Source: Plesiocystis pacifica SIR-1 (lineage in GTDB: Bacteria; Myxococcota_A; Polyangia; Nannocystales; Nannocystaceae). Taken from it: a stretch of 33,828 bases of DNA. The position numbers and the translations under genes are program-made. The stretch lies in contig NZ_ABCS01000106.1 of the NCBI RefSeq assembly GCF_000170895.1, forward strand, positions 1 to 33,828. The letters run 5' to 3'. Below are positions 18,446-27,134 of the stretch, piece after piece (the stretch's first letter is position 1; each line of letters opens with the position of its first letter). Under the pieces are notes generated by a model. That model saw only the letters and a program-made list of their open reading frames with translations, made no database searches and was not told where the DNA came from.

Positions 18446-20128
18446 ATGAATGCCACCATCGAGTTTACCGCAAGCCAGCCCGTGGATGCTCGCGCTCCGC
18501 GTTGGCAACGCTTTCGCCGTCGCACCCCGAGCCTGAGCACGGAATTGACCAGGCTCACGCGCTTTTTCCACAACTACGCCGAAGACACCCTCCACTACCA
18601 CCGCGAGATGGGCGACGCCTTCGAGCGGCGCGTGGGCATGCGTACGCTCTACCTGTGCCACCCGCGGCTGGTCGAGCACGTGCTGACCACAGGATCGGCC
18701 AACTACGTCAAGGGGGGCGCGTATCGGGTCGTCCGCGACGTCCTCGGTGAGGGCGTGTTCGTCTCGACCGGCGAGCTGTGGTCCCGCCAGCGACGGCTCC
18801 TGGCTCCCGAGCTGTCCGCCGCGCACCTCGAGCACCACATGCCGGCCCTGCGCGAGGACCTCGAGCTCCTGACCCAGTCCTGGAACGACTGCGCGTCCTC
18901 CCAGGGCGCGCTGGACCTCGAGCAGACGCTGAGCGAATTCAGCCTGCGCTTGCTCGGCCACTCGCTGCTGCACACCTCGGAGAGCGACACCGCCAAGCTC
19001 GGGGTCATCACCAGCTCGATGGACGCCAAGCTCGAGCAGAGCACCAAGCGCCTGCTGAGCGGAGGGCTGCTGCAGCCTTGGCTCCCGACCCCTGGCAACG
19101 TGCGGGCGCGCGTCGCCGAGCAGAAGATGACGAGAGTCATCGCCGGGCTCATTTCGCAGGCGCGGCGGAACGCCCAGGAGCGGCGCCTCCGAGACCAGCG
19201 CGTGCAGGCTCTGGTCGACAGCCAGCCGCCCGCGCCGGGGCCAGAGGACTCCCAGACGGGCTACGCGATCCACCGGAGCGAGTGCCGCGACCGGACGCGC
19301 GCGCTGCTGTCGAGCGCCCACCATCGAGCCGTCCGGCTCGCCCTGCGTTGCGAGAGCCCGTCGGCGTGGGAGGACGCGGCCCCGTCGCTCGGCAAGGGCT
19401 GCCCGTTCGGATTTGATCGCCCGCGCCCCAGCGACGAGGACGAGCGAGGACACCAGCAGAGCGTCGTCGAGCGCATGCTCGGCGCGCCGGACCCTCGCAC
19501 CGGGCTCGAGATGAGCGACGATCAGCTGCACGCGCTGTACCGCTCGCTGTTCTTCACCGGCCACGCGACCCTCGCCCTCACCGTCACCTGGTCCCTCCTG
19601 TGCCTGCTCCACGCGCCCCTGGTCGAGAACCAGCTCGTGGCCGAAGTGCGGCGCGTATTGGCCGGACGGCTCCCGCGCCTCGAAGACATCCCCAAGCTGA
19701 CCTACACCCGCCAGGTCGTCCTCGAGACGCTGCGCATGTTTCCGCCGATCCCCGCGGTGTCCCGCGAGGCCCGTGAGGCCGAGAGCTTCATGGGCGTGAG
19801 CGTCCGGGCGGGCGAGACGATCACGATCCCGCTCTACGTGCTCCACCGGCACCCTCGCTTTTGGGCGGACCCGGAGCGCTTCAACCCCGGGCGCTTCGGC
19901 CCCGATCAGCCCGCGCCGGACCCCTTCGCGTACATGCCCTTCTTGCAAGGCGAGCGCTCGTGCCCCGCGAGCTCGCTGGCGGTGCTCATCGCCGTCGCGT
20001 GCCTGGCCACGATCGTGGATCGCTTTCAGCTCCGCGCGCGCAACCCTGGTCCTTTGCGTGCGTCGGCGAAGATCTGCCTGCGCCCGGATCCCGCCCCGGA
20101 GGTCCTGGTGCGGTGGCGGCCGCGGTGA
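18446..20128 (+). CDS. Cytochrome P450 with a large mid-protein insertion (560 aa)
   Basis: Signature motifs occur in order: C-helix W112-x3-R116; I-helix T371-G-H-A-T375, a variant of the usual A/G-G-x-x-T; K-helix E427-T-L-R430; P476-E-R-F479; and the haem loop F-L-Q-G502-E-R504-S-C506-P-A508, where C506 is the thiolate ligand. Alanine replaces the usual glycine two residues after the cysteine. The chain is about 100 residues longer than typical bacterial P450s. The excess lies at about 252-335, between the G helix and the I helix, and contains G-K-G-C-P-F-G. There is no signal peptide or membrane anchor. No ferredoxin or reductase gene is nearby, so redox partners would be encoded elsewhere. 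The I-helix and PERF region resemble fatty-acid/CYP102-CYP110-like enzymes, but the substrate is unknown. It converges with the next gene with 13 bp between stops. Confidence 0.93.
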   Translation: MNATIEFTASQPVDARAPRWQRFRRRTPSLSTELTRLTRFFHNYAEDTLHYHREMGDAFERRVGMRTLYLCHPRLVEHVLTTGSANYVKGGAYRVVRDVLGEGVFVSTGELWSRQRRLLAPELSAAHLEHHMPALREDLELLTQSWNDCASSQGALDLEQTLSEFSLRLLGHSLLHTSESDTAKLGVITSSMDAKLEQSTKRLLSGGLLQPWLPTPGNVRARVAEQKMTRVIAGLISQARRNAQERRLRDQRVQALVDSQPPAPGPEDSQTGYAIHRSECRDRTRALLSSAHHRAVRLALRCESPSAWEDAAPSLGKGCPFGFDRPRPSDEDERGHQQSVVERMLGAPDPRTGLEMSDDQLHALYRSLFFTGHATLALTVTWSLLCLLHAPLVENQLVAEVRRVLAGRLPRLEDIPKLTYTRQVVLETLRMFPPIPAVSREAREAESFMGVSVRAGETITIPLYVLHRHPRFWADPERFNPGRFGPDQPAPDPFAYMPFLQGERSCPASSLAVLIAVACLATIVDRFQLRARNPGPLRASAKICLRPDPAPEVLVRWRPR

Positions 20129-20141
20129 ACCGCGACCGCGC

Positions 20142-21506
20142 TCAATCCACCTGCTGCTCGCGTACGGAGCGCATGAACTCCGCGAAGGGCCGCTGGCCCA
20201 CGAGCGCCTTGACGAAGTCCGACATGAATTCGCGCCCCGAGGCGATGCTCAGGTCCACCTTGCCGTCGGCGAAGGCGATGGTCAGCTTCCAGGCCTCCTC
20301 GCCGAGCTCCGCGTCGGGGTCGACCTCCTCGCCCTCGATGAGCACGTCGGTCCCGCGGGCTCCCTCGAGCACCAAGTCGATGCACTCGAACTCGACGCCC
20401 GCGTCCTGGCACAAGATCAGCTCGCGCGCGTCGAAGTAGGTCATGGTGTTCCAGCCCATGTCCTGGTCGAGCTCGGAGTTCCAGGTCTGGACGTGCAGCT
20501 CCTCGCCCGGGGCGGGGCCGAGGTCGGCGAACGCGAGCTCCTGGATGCTGCCCTGGTTGGACAGCCCGAACACGCCGGGGATGTAGCCGTTGACCAGCTG
20601 GCCGTGGTGCGACCAGCCCTTGCCGCGGGTCTCGAGCACCAGGTGGAGCTCGTCTTCGTACATCCCGCCGACGCCAGGCTGGCCCTCGATGACGAGCACG
20701 GCCGCGCCCGCGAGCATCGACTTGCCCGTGCCCTCGCTGAGCCGCTCGCGGACGCTGCACTCGCACACGCCCAAGTACTCCTGGTCCGCCTCGGACAGCT
20801 TGTCGAAGGCCGCCTGGCTGCCCACGCACTCGAGCTCGGCGAGGACCTCGTCGCACAGCCCCTCGGGCTTGGCCGGGCCGGGCTTGGGCAGGGCCGAGGC
20901 GAACTTGGCCAGCTTCTTCTCGACCGCCGCGTTGCCCGGGCGGGCCTCGAGGGAGCGCGCGAACGCGGCCTTGGCCTTGGCCGGCTCGTCGCGCGCCTCC
21001 TCGATCAGCCCGAGGTTGTAGTAGAGCGCGCCGAGGCTCTCGTGCCCGGGCGGCGCCTGGTCGATGGCCCGCTTGGTCGAGGACTCGGCCAGGGCCAGGT
21101 CGCCCTTTTTGTAGGCCGCGAAGCCCAGCTCGCCGAGCACCTTGGGGTTGACCGGGTCGGCCTCGAGGGCCCCGCGCAGCAGCACGATGCCCTCGTCGTA
21201 GTCCTTCTTCTTGACCGCCCTGCGCCCGGCGTTGAGCTGGGAGAGCAGCGCGTCCCGGGAGTTCTTGGCCTCCTCCGCCTTCCCGCCCATGGCCGCCTTG
21301 ACCTCGGCCATGCGGGCCTTGCCGTCTTTTTGGTTCAAGCCATCGGCGGCGGCCTCCGGCTCGGTCTTGGTCGGCTCGGGCGCCGCGTCGTCCTCGGCGA
21401 CCGGAGCCTCCTCCTCCCCTCCGCCCTCGGCGGGCGCCGAGCCCTTGCACGCGACGAGCGCGAGAACAGACGAGAGGGCGATCGCGGGCAACCGACGGCG
21501 CAACAT
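20142..21506 (-). CDS. TPR-containing lipoprotein (454 aa)
   Basis: The ATG at 21506 is chosen because it opens directly onto a lipoprotein signal (LALVA-C20); the open frame further upstream does not look coding. After an acidic, proline-rich linker (20-75) come about three TPR units (about 85-205) with clear helix pairs such as N-A-G-R-R-A-V-K-K-K-D-Y and A-L-Y-Y-N-L-G. The C-terminal half (about 210-454) is unrecognised. It has several cysteines and a segment (about 285-390) with strand-like character. The lipobox and TPRs point to an envelope protein that binds partners. It is divergent from the next gene across 108 bp, where no clear promoter motif was identified, and converges with the P450 gene. 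Confidence 0.85.
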   Translation of the reverse strand: MLRRRLPAIALSSVLALVACKGSAPAEGGGEEEAPVAEDDAAPEPTKTEPEAAADGLNQKDGKARMAEVKAAMGGKAEEAKNSRDALLSQLNAGRRAVKKKDYDEGIVLLRGALEADPVNPKVLGELGFAAYKKGDLALAESSTKRAIDQAPPGHESLGALYYNLGLIEEARDEPAKAKAAFARSLEARPGNAAVEKKLAKFASALPKPGPAKPEGLCDEVLAELECVGSQAAFDKLSEADQEYLGVCECSVRERLSEGTGKSMLAGAAVLVIEGQPGVGGMYEDELHLVLETRGKGWSHHGQLVNGYIPGVFGLSNQGSIQELAFADLGPAPGEELHVQTWNSELDQDMGWNTMTYFDARELILCQDAGVEFECIDLVLEGARGTDVLIEGEEVDPDAELGEEAWKLTIAFADGKVDLSIASGREFMSDFVKALVGQRPFAEFMRSVREQQVD

Positions 21507-21614
21507 CGCCGCAACGCTACCAGGCCTGCCAACGCGGGCGCCACGGTCCGACGCCCTGCCCGGGTGACCCTTCCACGTTGCCGAGCGGCCGCCGAGGCGC
21601 CACAATTCGTCCCC

Positions 21615-22700
21615 GTGCCCACGACTCGCTCGCTCCTCGTCTTCCTGTCTCTCAGTCTGGCCCTCGCTGCATGCAACGGTAGATCCATCGACCCCGGAGG
21701 TGACGACGAGGTCGGCGACAGCGACGGGGGCTCTGACTGGTCCCCCCCGTGCGCGAGCCCCGACGCCCCGACGGGGCCGGTCGAGCTCGTCTCGGGCGCG
21801 ATGACCCCCGGGCCCTTCGTGCGCGTCCACGACCGCGTCTACTGGGCCGACCAGTGGTACCCGTGGAGTCCCGAGTTCGTCCATGTTCGCTGGGCGCCCA
21901 TCGACGCCCCCGACGACTGGCACACCCTCACCGAGACCCCCCAGGCCGTCCGCGCCATGGCGGGCGACGGCGAGGCCGCCTTTTGGATCGAGGGTGACGA
22001 CGGCACGCCGACCGGCGGTCTGTGGCGGGTGGACGCCGAGGGTGAGCCCGCCCTACTCGAAGGGGACCTGACCGCCCCCACCGGCCTGCGCCACCGCCCC
22101 GGCCCCGAGGGCGGCTGGCTCTACTACAGCAGCCGCGCCAGCGACATGCCCGACTCGACGACCCTGCTGCACCGCGCCCGCCCCGACGGCAGCGCGGCCC
22201 AGGTGATCGCCGAGCGCTCGGGCTTCATCGTGGCCATCGACCTGGGCCCCACCGATCTGTGGTGGACCGAGTCTTCCGGCGACATCTGGCGCATGCCCCT
22301 CGACGGCGGCCCTCCCGAGCTCGCGTTCACGGATACCACCTTCCCGACGGACATCGAGGTCGTCGGGTCCAAGACCTTCATCGTCTCGTTCGGGAGCCTC
22401 TACCGCCTGACCCCAGGCGCCGAGCCCGAATACATCGAGGGCCTGGGCGACAACGGGGGCATCGAGGCGACCGACACCCACGTCTACTTCAGCGCACAAA
22501 ACGTGTTCGAGGACACCCACCTCGGTTGGATCCACCGCATCCCCATCGACGCCGAGCCCTTCGGCGGGGAGTTCGTCACCAGCAAGTTCGCCCCGGCCCC
22601 GACCGAGATGATCGACGACGCCGACGCGCTGTACTGGGCGACCGCCGACGAAGACACCGGCCAGGGCGGCATCTGGATGCTGTGCAAGGATCACGAATGA
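21615..22700 (+). CDS. Propeller-like lipoprotein (361 aa)
   Basis: The chosen GTG at 21615 gives a compact lipoprotein signal ending LALAA-C20; a longer frame extends leftward but overlaps the divergent gene and does not look coding. A D/G/S-rich linker follows (23-45). The mature part shows repeated units with aromatic strand pairs such as VYWAD, AFWIEG, LYYSS, LWWTE, VYFSA and LYWAT at about 45-60-residue spacing. This is characteristic of a beta-propeller, similar to secreted proteins annotated as DUF5050-like or low-density-lipoprotein-receptor YWTD-like repeats. No catalytic residues are identifiable. A cell-surface or periplasmic binding protein is the best inference. Confidence 0.82.
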   Translation: MPTTRSLLVFLSLSLALAACNGRSIDPGGDDEVGDSDGGSDWSPPCASPDAPTGPVELVSGAMTPGPFVRVHDRVYWADQWYPWSPEFVHVRWAPIDAPDDWHTLTETPQAVRAMAGDGEAAFWIEGDDGTPTGGLWRVDAEGEPALLEGDLTAPTGLRHRPGPEGGWLYYSSRASDMPDSTTLLHRARPDGSAAQVIAERSGFIVAIDLGPTDLWWTESSGDIWRMPLDGGPPELAFTDTTFPTDIEVVGSKTFIVSFGSLYRLTPGAEPEYIEGLGDNGGIEATDTHVYFSAQNVFEDTHLGWIHRIPIDAEPFGGEFVTSKFAPAPTEMIDDADALYWATADEDTGQGGIWMLCKDHE

Positions 22701-22773
22701 GTCGTGGACGTGGGCAGGCACCCGGCGCCGAACACCCGCCGCAATCCCGGGGCACAAACCCCCCCGCGCGAGC

Positions 22774-22801
22774 GGCCCACGCCCCCGCCCGCGCGTGGGC
22801 C
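22774..22801 (+). terminator. GC-rich hairpin between lipoprotein and M16 genes
   Basis: Perfect 9-bp arms GGCCCACGC (22774-22782) and GCGTGGGCC (22793-22801) with a 10-nt loop. It lies 73 bp after the propeller-like gene and 20 bp before the M16 start. There is no T tract. It may end the upstream transcript or shape the leader of the protease mRNA. Confidence 0.45.
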
Positions 22802-22821
22802 TGTGGCATCATCGCGCCTCG

Positions 22822-24264
22822 ATGCTCCGCCGTATCCCCCTCCTCACCATCCCCGCGCTGGCCCTGAGCCTCGGCGCGCCGACGGCTCTGGCTGGCGAGT
22901 CCAGCCTCGCGGGAGAGCCCCCCGCGGCCGAGCCCGCCGAGCCCCCCGCGAAGGCCTTCCCCTACGCCTACCAGGAGCGGACCCTCAAAAACGGGCTGCG
23001 CGTGGTCGTCATCCCCATGGCCTCCGGCGGCCTGGTCTCCTACCGCACCGTCGTGCGCACCGGCGCCCGGGACGAGTACGAAAAGGGCGTCACCGGCTTC
23101 GCCCACTTCTTCGAGCACATGATGTTCCGCGGGACCGAGAAGGTCCCCGCCGAGCGCTTCAACGAGATCGTCACTAGCATCGGCGCCGACGCCAACGCCT
23201 ACACCTCGACGGACATGACCGTCTACGAGTTCGACATCGCCGCGGAGGACCTGCGCACCGTCGTCGAGCTCGAGTCGGACCGCTTCATGAACCTCAGCTA
23301 CGGCAAGGAGGCGTTCGAGACCGAGGCCGGGGCGGTCTACGGCGAGTACCGCAAGAACCGCTCGAGCCCCTTTTTCACCCTCTACGAGGCCGTGCAGAAC
23401 GCGGCCTTCACCCGCCACACCTACAAGCACACCACCATGGGCCTGGTCGAAGACATCAAGGCCATGCCCACGAAGTACGACTACAGCAAGACCTTCTTCC
23501 AGCGTTACTACCGCCCGGAGAACTGCGTGGTCGTGATCGCCGGGGACGTCGAGGCCGAGGCCGCGTTCGCGCTGATCGAAGAGCACTACGGGGTCTGGAA
23601 GCCAGGCTACGTCGCGCCGAAGATCAAAAAAGAGCCCAAGCAGCGCAAGGCCAAGCGCATCGAGGTCGAGTACGAGGGCCGGACCCTGCCGATCGTGTGG
23701 CTGGCCTACAAGGCCGGAGCCTACGCCCCCGAGGACAAGACCTGGGTCGCCTCCCAGGTCCTCGCCGAGCTCGCCTTTGGCGAGACCAGCGACATCTACC
23801 GCGAGCTCGTGCTCGAGCAGCAAAAGGTGCTCGGCATCGGCGCGGGCGGGGGCAACGACCGCGACCCGGGGCTGTGGAGCATCTACGCCCAGGTCGGGGA
23901 CCCGGCCGACATCGACGCCGTGATCGCGCGCATCGAGCAGACCGTGGCCCGCTACCGCGACGAGCTCCCCGACCCCGGGCGCCTCGACGCGGTCAAGTCC
24001 AACCTGCGCTACGGCTTCCTCCTCGACCTCGACACCGCCTCGTCCGTGGCCGGGACCGTCGCCCAGATGATCGGCGTGGGCGGAGACCTCGGGCGCGTCG
24101 AGGCCTACTACCAGAACCTGCTCGAGGTCACCCCCGAGGACATCCAGGCCGCCGCCAAGCTGTGGCTCGTCGACAACCAGCGGACCACCGCCGTCTTGCG
24201 CGAAAAACAGGAGCCGCCGCCAGACGCAAAAAAGTCCGCCGAGTCCAAGGGAGGAACCAAGTGA
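22822..24264 (+). CDS. M16 family zinc metalloprotease, active subunit (480 aa)
   Basis: The ATG at 22822 gives a signal peptide ending near TALA-GE (residues 22-26), so the protein is exported. The inverted zinc motif is intact: H95-F-F-E98-H99, with the third zinc ligand E175 exactly 76 residues after H99, the classical HxxEH-x76-E spacing of M16 (pitrilysin/MPP) peptidases. Both N-terminal and C-terminal M16 halves are present, giving the 450-480-residue size of the M16B class. It is followed by a second M16 gene whose start overlaps this stop (TGATG). In such pairs the two subunits form a closing chamber that cuts unfolded peptides. It acts in the periplasm or at the outer membrane. The substrate is unknown. 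Confidence 0.93.
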   Translation: MLRRIPLLTIPALALSLGAPTALAGESSLAGEPPAAEPAEPPAKAFPYAYQERTLKNGLRVVVIPMASGGLVSYRTVVRTGARDEYEKGVTGFAHFFEHMMFRGTEKVPAERFNEIVTSIGADANAYTSTDMTVYEFDIAAEDLRTVVELESDRFMNLSYGKEAFETEAGAVYGEYRKNRSSPFFTLYEAVQNAAFTRHTYKHTTMGLVEDIKAMPTKYDYSKTFFQRYYRPENCVVVIAGDVEAEAAFALIEEHYGVWKPGYVAPKIKKEPKQRKAKRIEVEYEGRTLPIVWLAYKAGAYAPEDKTWVASQVLAELAFGETSDIYRELVLEQQKVLGIGAGGGNDRDPGLWSIYAQVGDPADIDAVIARIEQTVARYRDELPDPGRLDAVKSNLRYGFLLDLDTASSVAGTVAQMIGVGGDLGRVEAYYQNLLEVTPEDIQAAAKLWLVDNQRTTAVLREKQEPPPDAKKSAESKGGTK

Positions 24265-25853
24265 TGCGCCGCCTATCCCTGCCCCTCTCCCTGCCCCTCT
24301 CCGGGCTGCTCGCCCTCACCCTCGCGGCCTGCCCCGGCCCCGAGGGCGACCCGGCGCCCCCCGACACCACCGGGCCCGCCCCCGAGGCGCCCGCGGCCGT
24401 CGAGATCGACCGCAGCACCATCGAGCTCCCCGTCGCCGAGGACCCCAGCATCGTCTACGCCGCCTGGTTCCAGGTCGGCAGCCAGGACGACCCGCCCGGC
24501 AAGGAGGGCCTGGCCTGGCTCACCGCCCAGCTCATCACCAACGGCGGCAGCGAGTCGCGCAGCTACCAGGAGCTGCTCGAGTTCCTCTACCCCATGGCCG
24601 CCGGCTGGGGCGTGCGCGTCGATCGGGAGATGACCACGATCACCGGCCGCAGCCACAAAGAGACCGCCGACGCCTTCCAGGCCCTGCTGACCGAGCAGTG
24701 GACCAAGCCCGCGTTTGACCAGGCGGACTTCGAGCGCCTGCGCACCCAGGGCATCAACGCCCTCGAGAAGAACCTGCGCTACGCCCAGGACGAGGAGCTC
24801 GGCAAGTTCGGCCTCGAGGCCTTCGTCTACGCCGGGACGCCCTACGCCCACCCGCCCCAGGGCAGCGTCGCGGGCCTGAAGAGCATCACCCTCGAGGACG
24901 TGCGCGCCTTTTTCGAGGCCCACTACACCCAAGACCGCGTCGTCTTCGCCATGGGCGGCGGCTACAGCCCCGAGCAGCTCGCCGCCGTCGAGGCCAGCGC
25001 CAAGGCCCTGCCCGAGGCGGCCAGCGCCGCGCCCACGCCTCCGCCCGCGCCCGCGGCCATCGAGGGCAAGCACGTCCTGCTGATCCAAAAGCCCGGCGCC
25101 GACGCGTCGATCTCCTTTGGCCACCCCATCGACCTGCACCGCGGCGAGGCCGACTTCTACGCCCTGTGGCTTGCCAACAGCTGGCTCGGGGAGCACCGCA
25201 ACTCGGCCAGCCACCTCTACGGGGTCATCCGCGAGGCGCGCGGGCTCAACTACGGCGACTACAGCTACATCGAGGCCTACCCCGAGGGCGGCTTTCGGTC
25301 CATGCCGCCGACCAACGTCTCGCGCCGCGCCCAGCTCTTCCAGGTCTGGATCCGCACCCTGCCCAACGAGCACGCCCACTTCGCGTTGCGGGCCGCCCAC
25401 CGCGAGCTCACCCTGCTCGTCGAGAACGGCCTGACCAAAGAGCAGTTCGAGCTCACCCGGGACTTCCTGCGCAAGTACATCCTGCACTTCGCCGACACCA
25501 CCTCCGGGCGCCTGGGCTACGCCATCGACGATCGCTTCTACGGCCTCGACCGCGACGGCGGGCCCGGCCACCTCGCCGACTTCCAGGCCGCCCTGGACAC
25601 CATGACCCTCGAGCAGGTCAACGCGGCGATCAAAAAGTACATCGACCCCGACAACCTCAAGATCACCATCGCCACCGGCGAGGCGGAGTCGCTGCGCGAC
25701 GCCCTCGTCGCCGACGCGCCGGGGACCATCGAGTACCCCACGCCCAAGCCCCAGGCGATCCTCGACGAGGACCAGGTGATCGGCGCGCACGAGCTCGGTA
25801 TCTCGGCCGAGAACGTGACCATCCGGCCCGTGGACGAGATGTTCGCGGGCTGA
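24264..25853 (+). CDS. M16 family non-catalytic partner subunit, lipoprotein (529 aa)
   Basis: Translation starts at the ATG at 24264, sharing a base with the upstream stop and preceded by GGGAGGA. The signal ends LTLAA-C23, a clear lipobox. Within the M16 fold, the position of the HxxEH motif reads W85-L-T-A-Q89, so both histidines and the glutamate are lost and this subunit cannot bind catalytic zinc. The rest of the fold is kept, including the N-G-G segment after that helix and a C-terminal half with the G-R-L-G-Y...DDRFYG region. The pairing of an active subunit with an inactive one matches mitochondrial processing peptidase and bacterial M16B heterodimers. Lipid anchoring would tether the enzyme. 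A 12-bp near-repeat at 24273-24296 encodes the L-S-L-P core of the signal. Confidence 0.92.
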   Translation: MRRLSLPLSLPLSGLLALTLAACPGPEGDPAPPDTTGPAPEAPAAVEIDRSTIELPVAEDPSIVYAAWFQVGSQDDPPGKEGLAWLTAQLITNGGSESRSYQELLEFLYPMAAGWGVRVDREMTTITGRSHKETADAFQALLTEQWTKPAFDQADFERLRTQGINALEKNLRYAQDEELGKFGLEAFVYAGTPYAHPPQGSVAGLKSITLEDVRAFFEAHYTQDRVVFAMGGGYSPEQLAAVEASAKALPEAASAAPTPPPAPAAIEGKHVLLIQKPGADASISFGHPIDLHRGEADFYALWLANSWLGEHRNSASHLYGVIREARGLNYGDYSYIEAYPEGGFRSMPPTNVSRRAQLFQVWIRTLPNEHAHFALRAAHRELTLLVENGLTKEQFELTRDFLRKYILHFADTTSGRLGYAIDDRFYGLDRDGGPGHLADFQAALDTMTLEQVNAAIKKYIDPDNLKITIATGEAESLRDALVADAPGTIEYPTPKPQAILDEDQVIGAHELGISAENVTIRPVDEMFAG

Positions 25854-25862
25854 GAGCGCTCG

Positions 25863-25920
25863 AAGCCCACCAAGACCACCGGCCTTCCCGGCCCCGCCCT
25901 GTCCCCACAGGTCCGGGCTT
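25863..25920. terminator. Possible bidirectional terminator between convergent genes
   Basis: Outer arms AAGCCC (25863-25868) and GGGCTT (25915-25920) enclose an inner hairpin CCTGT-CCCC-ACAGG (25898-25911). The structure fills the 87-bp gap between the stops at 25853 (+) and 25941 (-). No long T tract is present. Confidence 0.35.
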
Positions 25921-25940
25921 GCAGGGGTCTCTCGCTCGGC

Positions 25941-27074
25941 TCAGCGGGCCAGCTTGCGCTCGAGCCGTTGGCTGAGGCGCTCGAACAGCGCCTCGCTGAT
26001 CTCGCCGTTGGCGAGGCGCTCGACGAGCTTGTCGATCTGCGCCTCGATCGCCCGAGGGTCCTCCGGCCCTGGGGGCAGCGCCTCACTCGTAGAGGGCGAG
26101 GGCTCGATCGTGGGGGGAGGCGGGGGCTGGCTGAGCACGGTCTGGGCCAGCTGCCCGACGAGCGCCGCTCGTGCGGCGCCGCCAGAGAAGGGCAGCTGCG
26201 GCACCTCAGCCATGCTGCGCAGCGAGTCGAGCACCGAGACCTGGGCAGGGTCGATGCCACGCGCGTGCATGTGAGCCATGAGCTCGGCGCGCACGAAGCC
26301 CCCAGCGTGGTCGGCCTGTGCGTCGAGCTGCGCCACCCGGGCCCGGGTCTGGGCCTCGTAGATCTCAGCCTCTCCGCCCAGACGTGAGAGCGCCCCGCGG
26401 GCCATGGCCGTCTTGAACTCCTGGGGCAGGTTGATCTCGACCACCTCGAGGTCGAGGAGAAGCAGACCGATGTCCCCCAGTGTGTCGCCCAGGGCCTGGC
26501 TGACCCGAGCGTCGAAGAGTTCGCGCTGAGCGTGGAGCTCGGCCGTCGGGCACGTGGCGATCACCGAGCGCAGCACCGCTTGAAAGCGCGGCATGAGCAG
26601 GCGCTGTAGGTCGACCTCGGATAGGCGCGCCGCCCCCTGGAGGAGCTCGCGGTTGAAGATTAGTGGGTCCCCCAGGCGAAGGTGCGCGACCCCGTTGGCC
26701 GAGACCTCGATGCCGTCGCGGGTACAGACGTTGCCCAGACCCCACTTGAGCTGGCGCTGCCCCGTCTTCATCCAGATCACGTCGAGCGATCCCGTGACCC
26801 GCGTCTTCTCGAACATGTAGCTGCCCGGCTGCAGGTCTCCGCTGGCGCGCCCGTCCTCGATGACCAGCGCGACCTCGTCGGGGTTGACGATGATCGCCTG
26901 TGTCTCGGCGAAGATGCTGGCCCGCTCCCGGGGGTCCCGGGGCAGGCGGTGGATGATCGAGTCGTCCTGACCCACGGGCCACTGCAGCGGACGACGACCG
27001 CGGCGGGTCGCGTAGGCCAGCGCGCCGGCCTCGGCGCGGACTCCCATATTTACCAACCATTGACTAATCGACAT
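25941..27074 (-). CDS. SPFH (band 7) protein with C-terminal SHOCT-like motif (377 aa)
   Basis: Last gene of a four-gene minus-strand cluster. Residues about 55-225 look like an SPFH/band-7 domain of the YdjI ('virion core protein'-like) branch, followed by an A/Q/R-rich helix (about 232-265) typical of flotillin-like coiled coils. A proline-rich linker (317-340) leads to a SHOCT-like tail (about 346-376, pattern I-x-K-L-x-x-R-L-x-x-G-x-I-x-x-x-x-F). There is no signal peptide or transmembrane helix, so membrane contact would be peripheral. Bacillus YdjI is tied to membrane stress together with PspA-type proteins; a similar role here is inference. The ATG at 27074 has GAGGAT about 8 nt upstream, 60 bp after the preceding stop. 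A perfect 14-bp palindrome (27067-27080) covers the start codon. Confidence 0.85.
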   Translation of the reverse strand: MSISQWLVNMGVRAEAGALAYATRRGRRPLQWPVGQDDSIIHRLPRDPRERASIFAETQAIIVNPDEVALVIEDGRASGDLQPGSYMFEKTRVTGSLDVIWMKTGQRQLKWGLGNVCTRDGIEVSANGVAHLRLGDPLIFNRELLQGAARLSEVDLQRLLMPRFQAVLRSVIATCPTAELHAQRELFDARVSQALGDTLGDIGLLLLDLEVVEINLPQEFKTAMARGALSRLGGEAEIYEAQTRARVAQLDAQADHAGGFVRAELMAHMHARGIDPAQVSVLDSLRSMAEVPQLPFSGGAARAALVGQLAQTVLSQPPPPPTIEPSPSTSEALPPGPEDPRAIEAQIDKLVERLANGEISEALFERLSQRLERKLAR

Positions 27075-27134
27075 GTCGATATCCTCGATTCGCGTCTAGC
27101 GACGTTGTTGTGATTGTTGTTGTCTGCGCTTGGA

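Noticed and set aside
18428..19948. Minus-strand open frame of 506 codons opposite the P450
   Set aside because: The plus strand carries every P450 motif in order; the opposite translation shows no domain.
24273..25790. Minus-strand open frame of 505 codons opposite the second M16 gene
   Set aside because: An antisense shadow: its composition is G/V/L/D-rich and featureless, whereas the plus strand encodes a recognisable M16 fold with lipobox.
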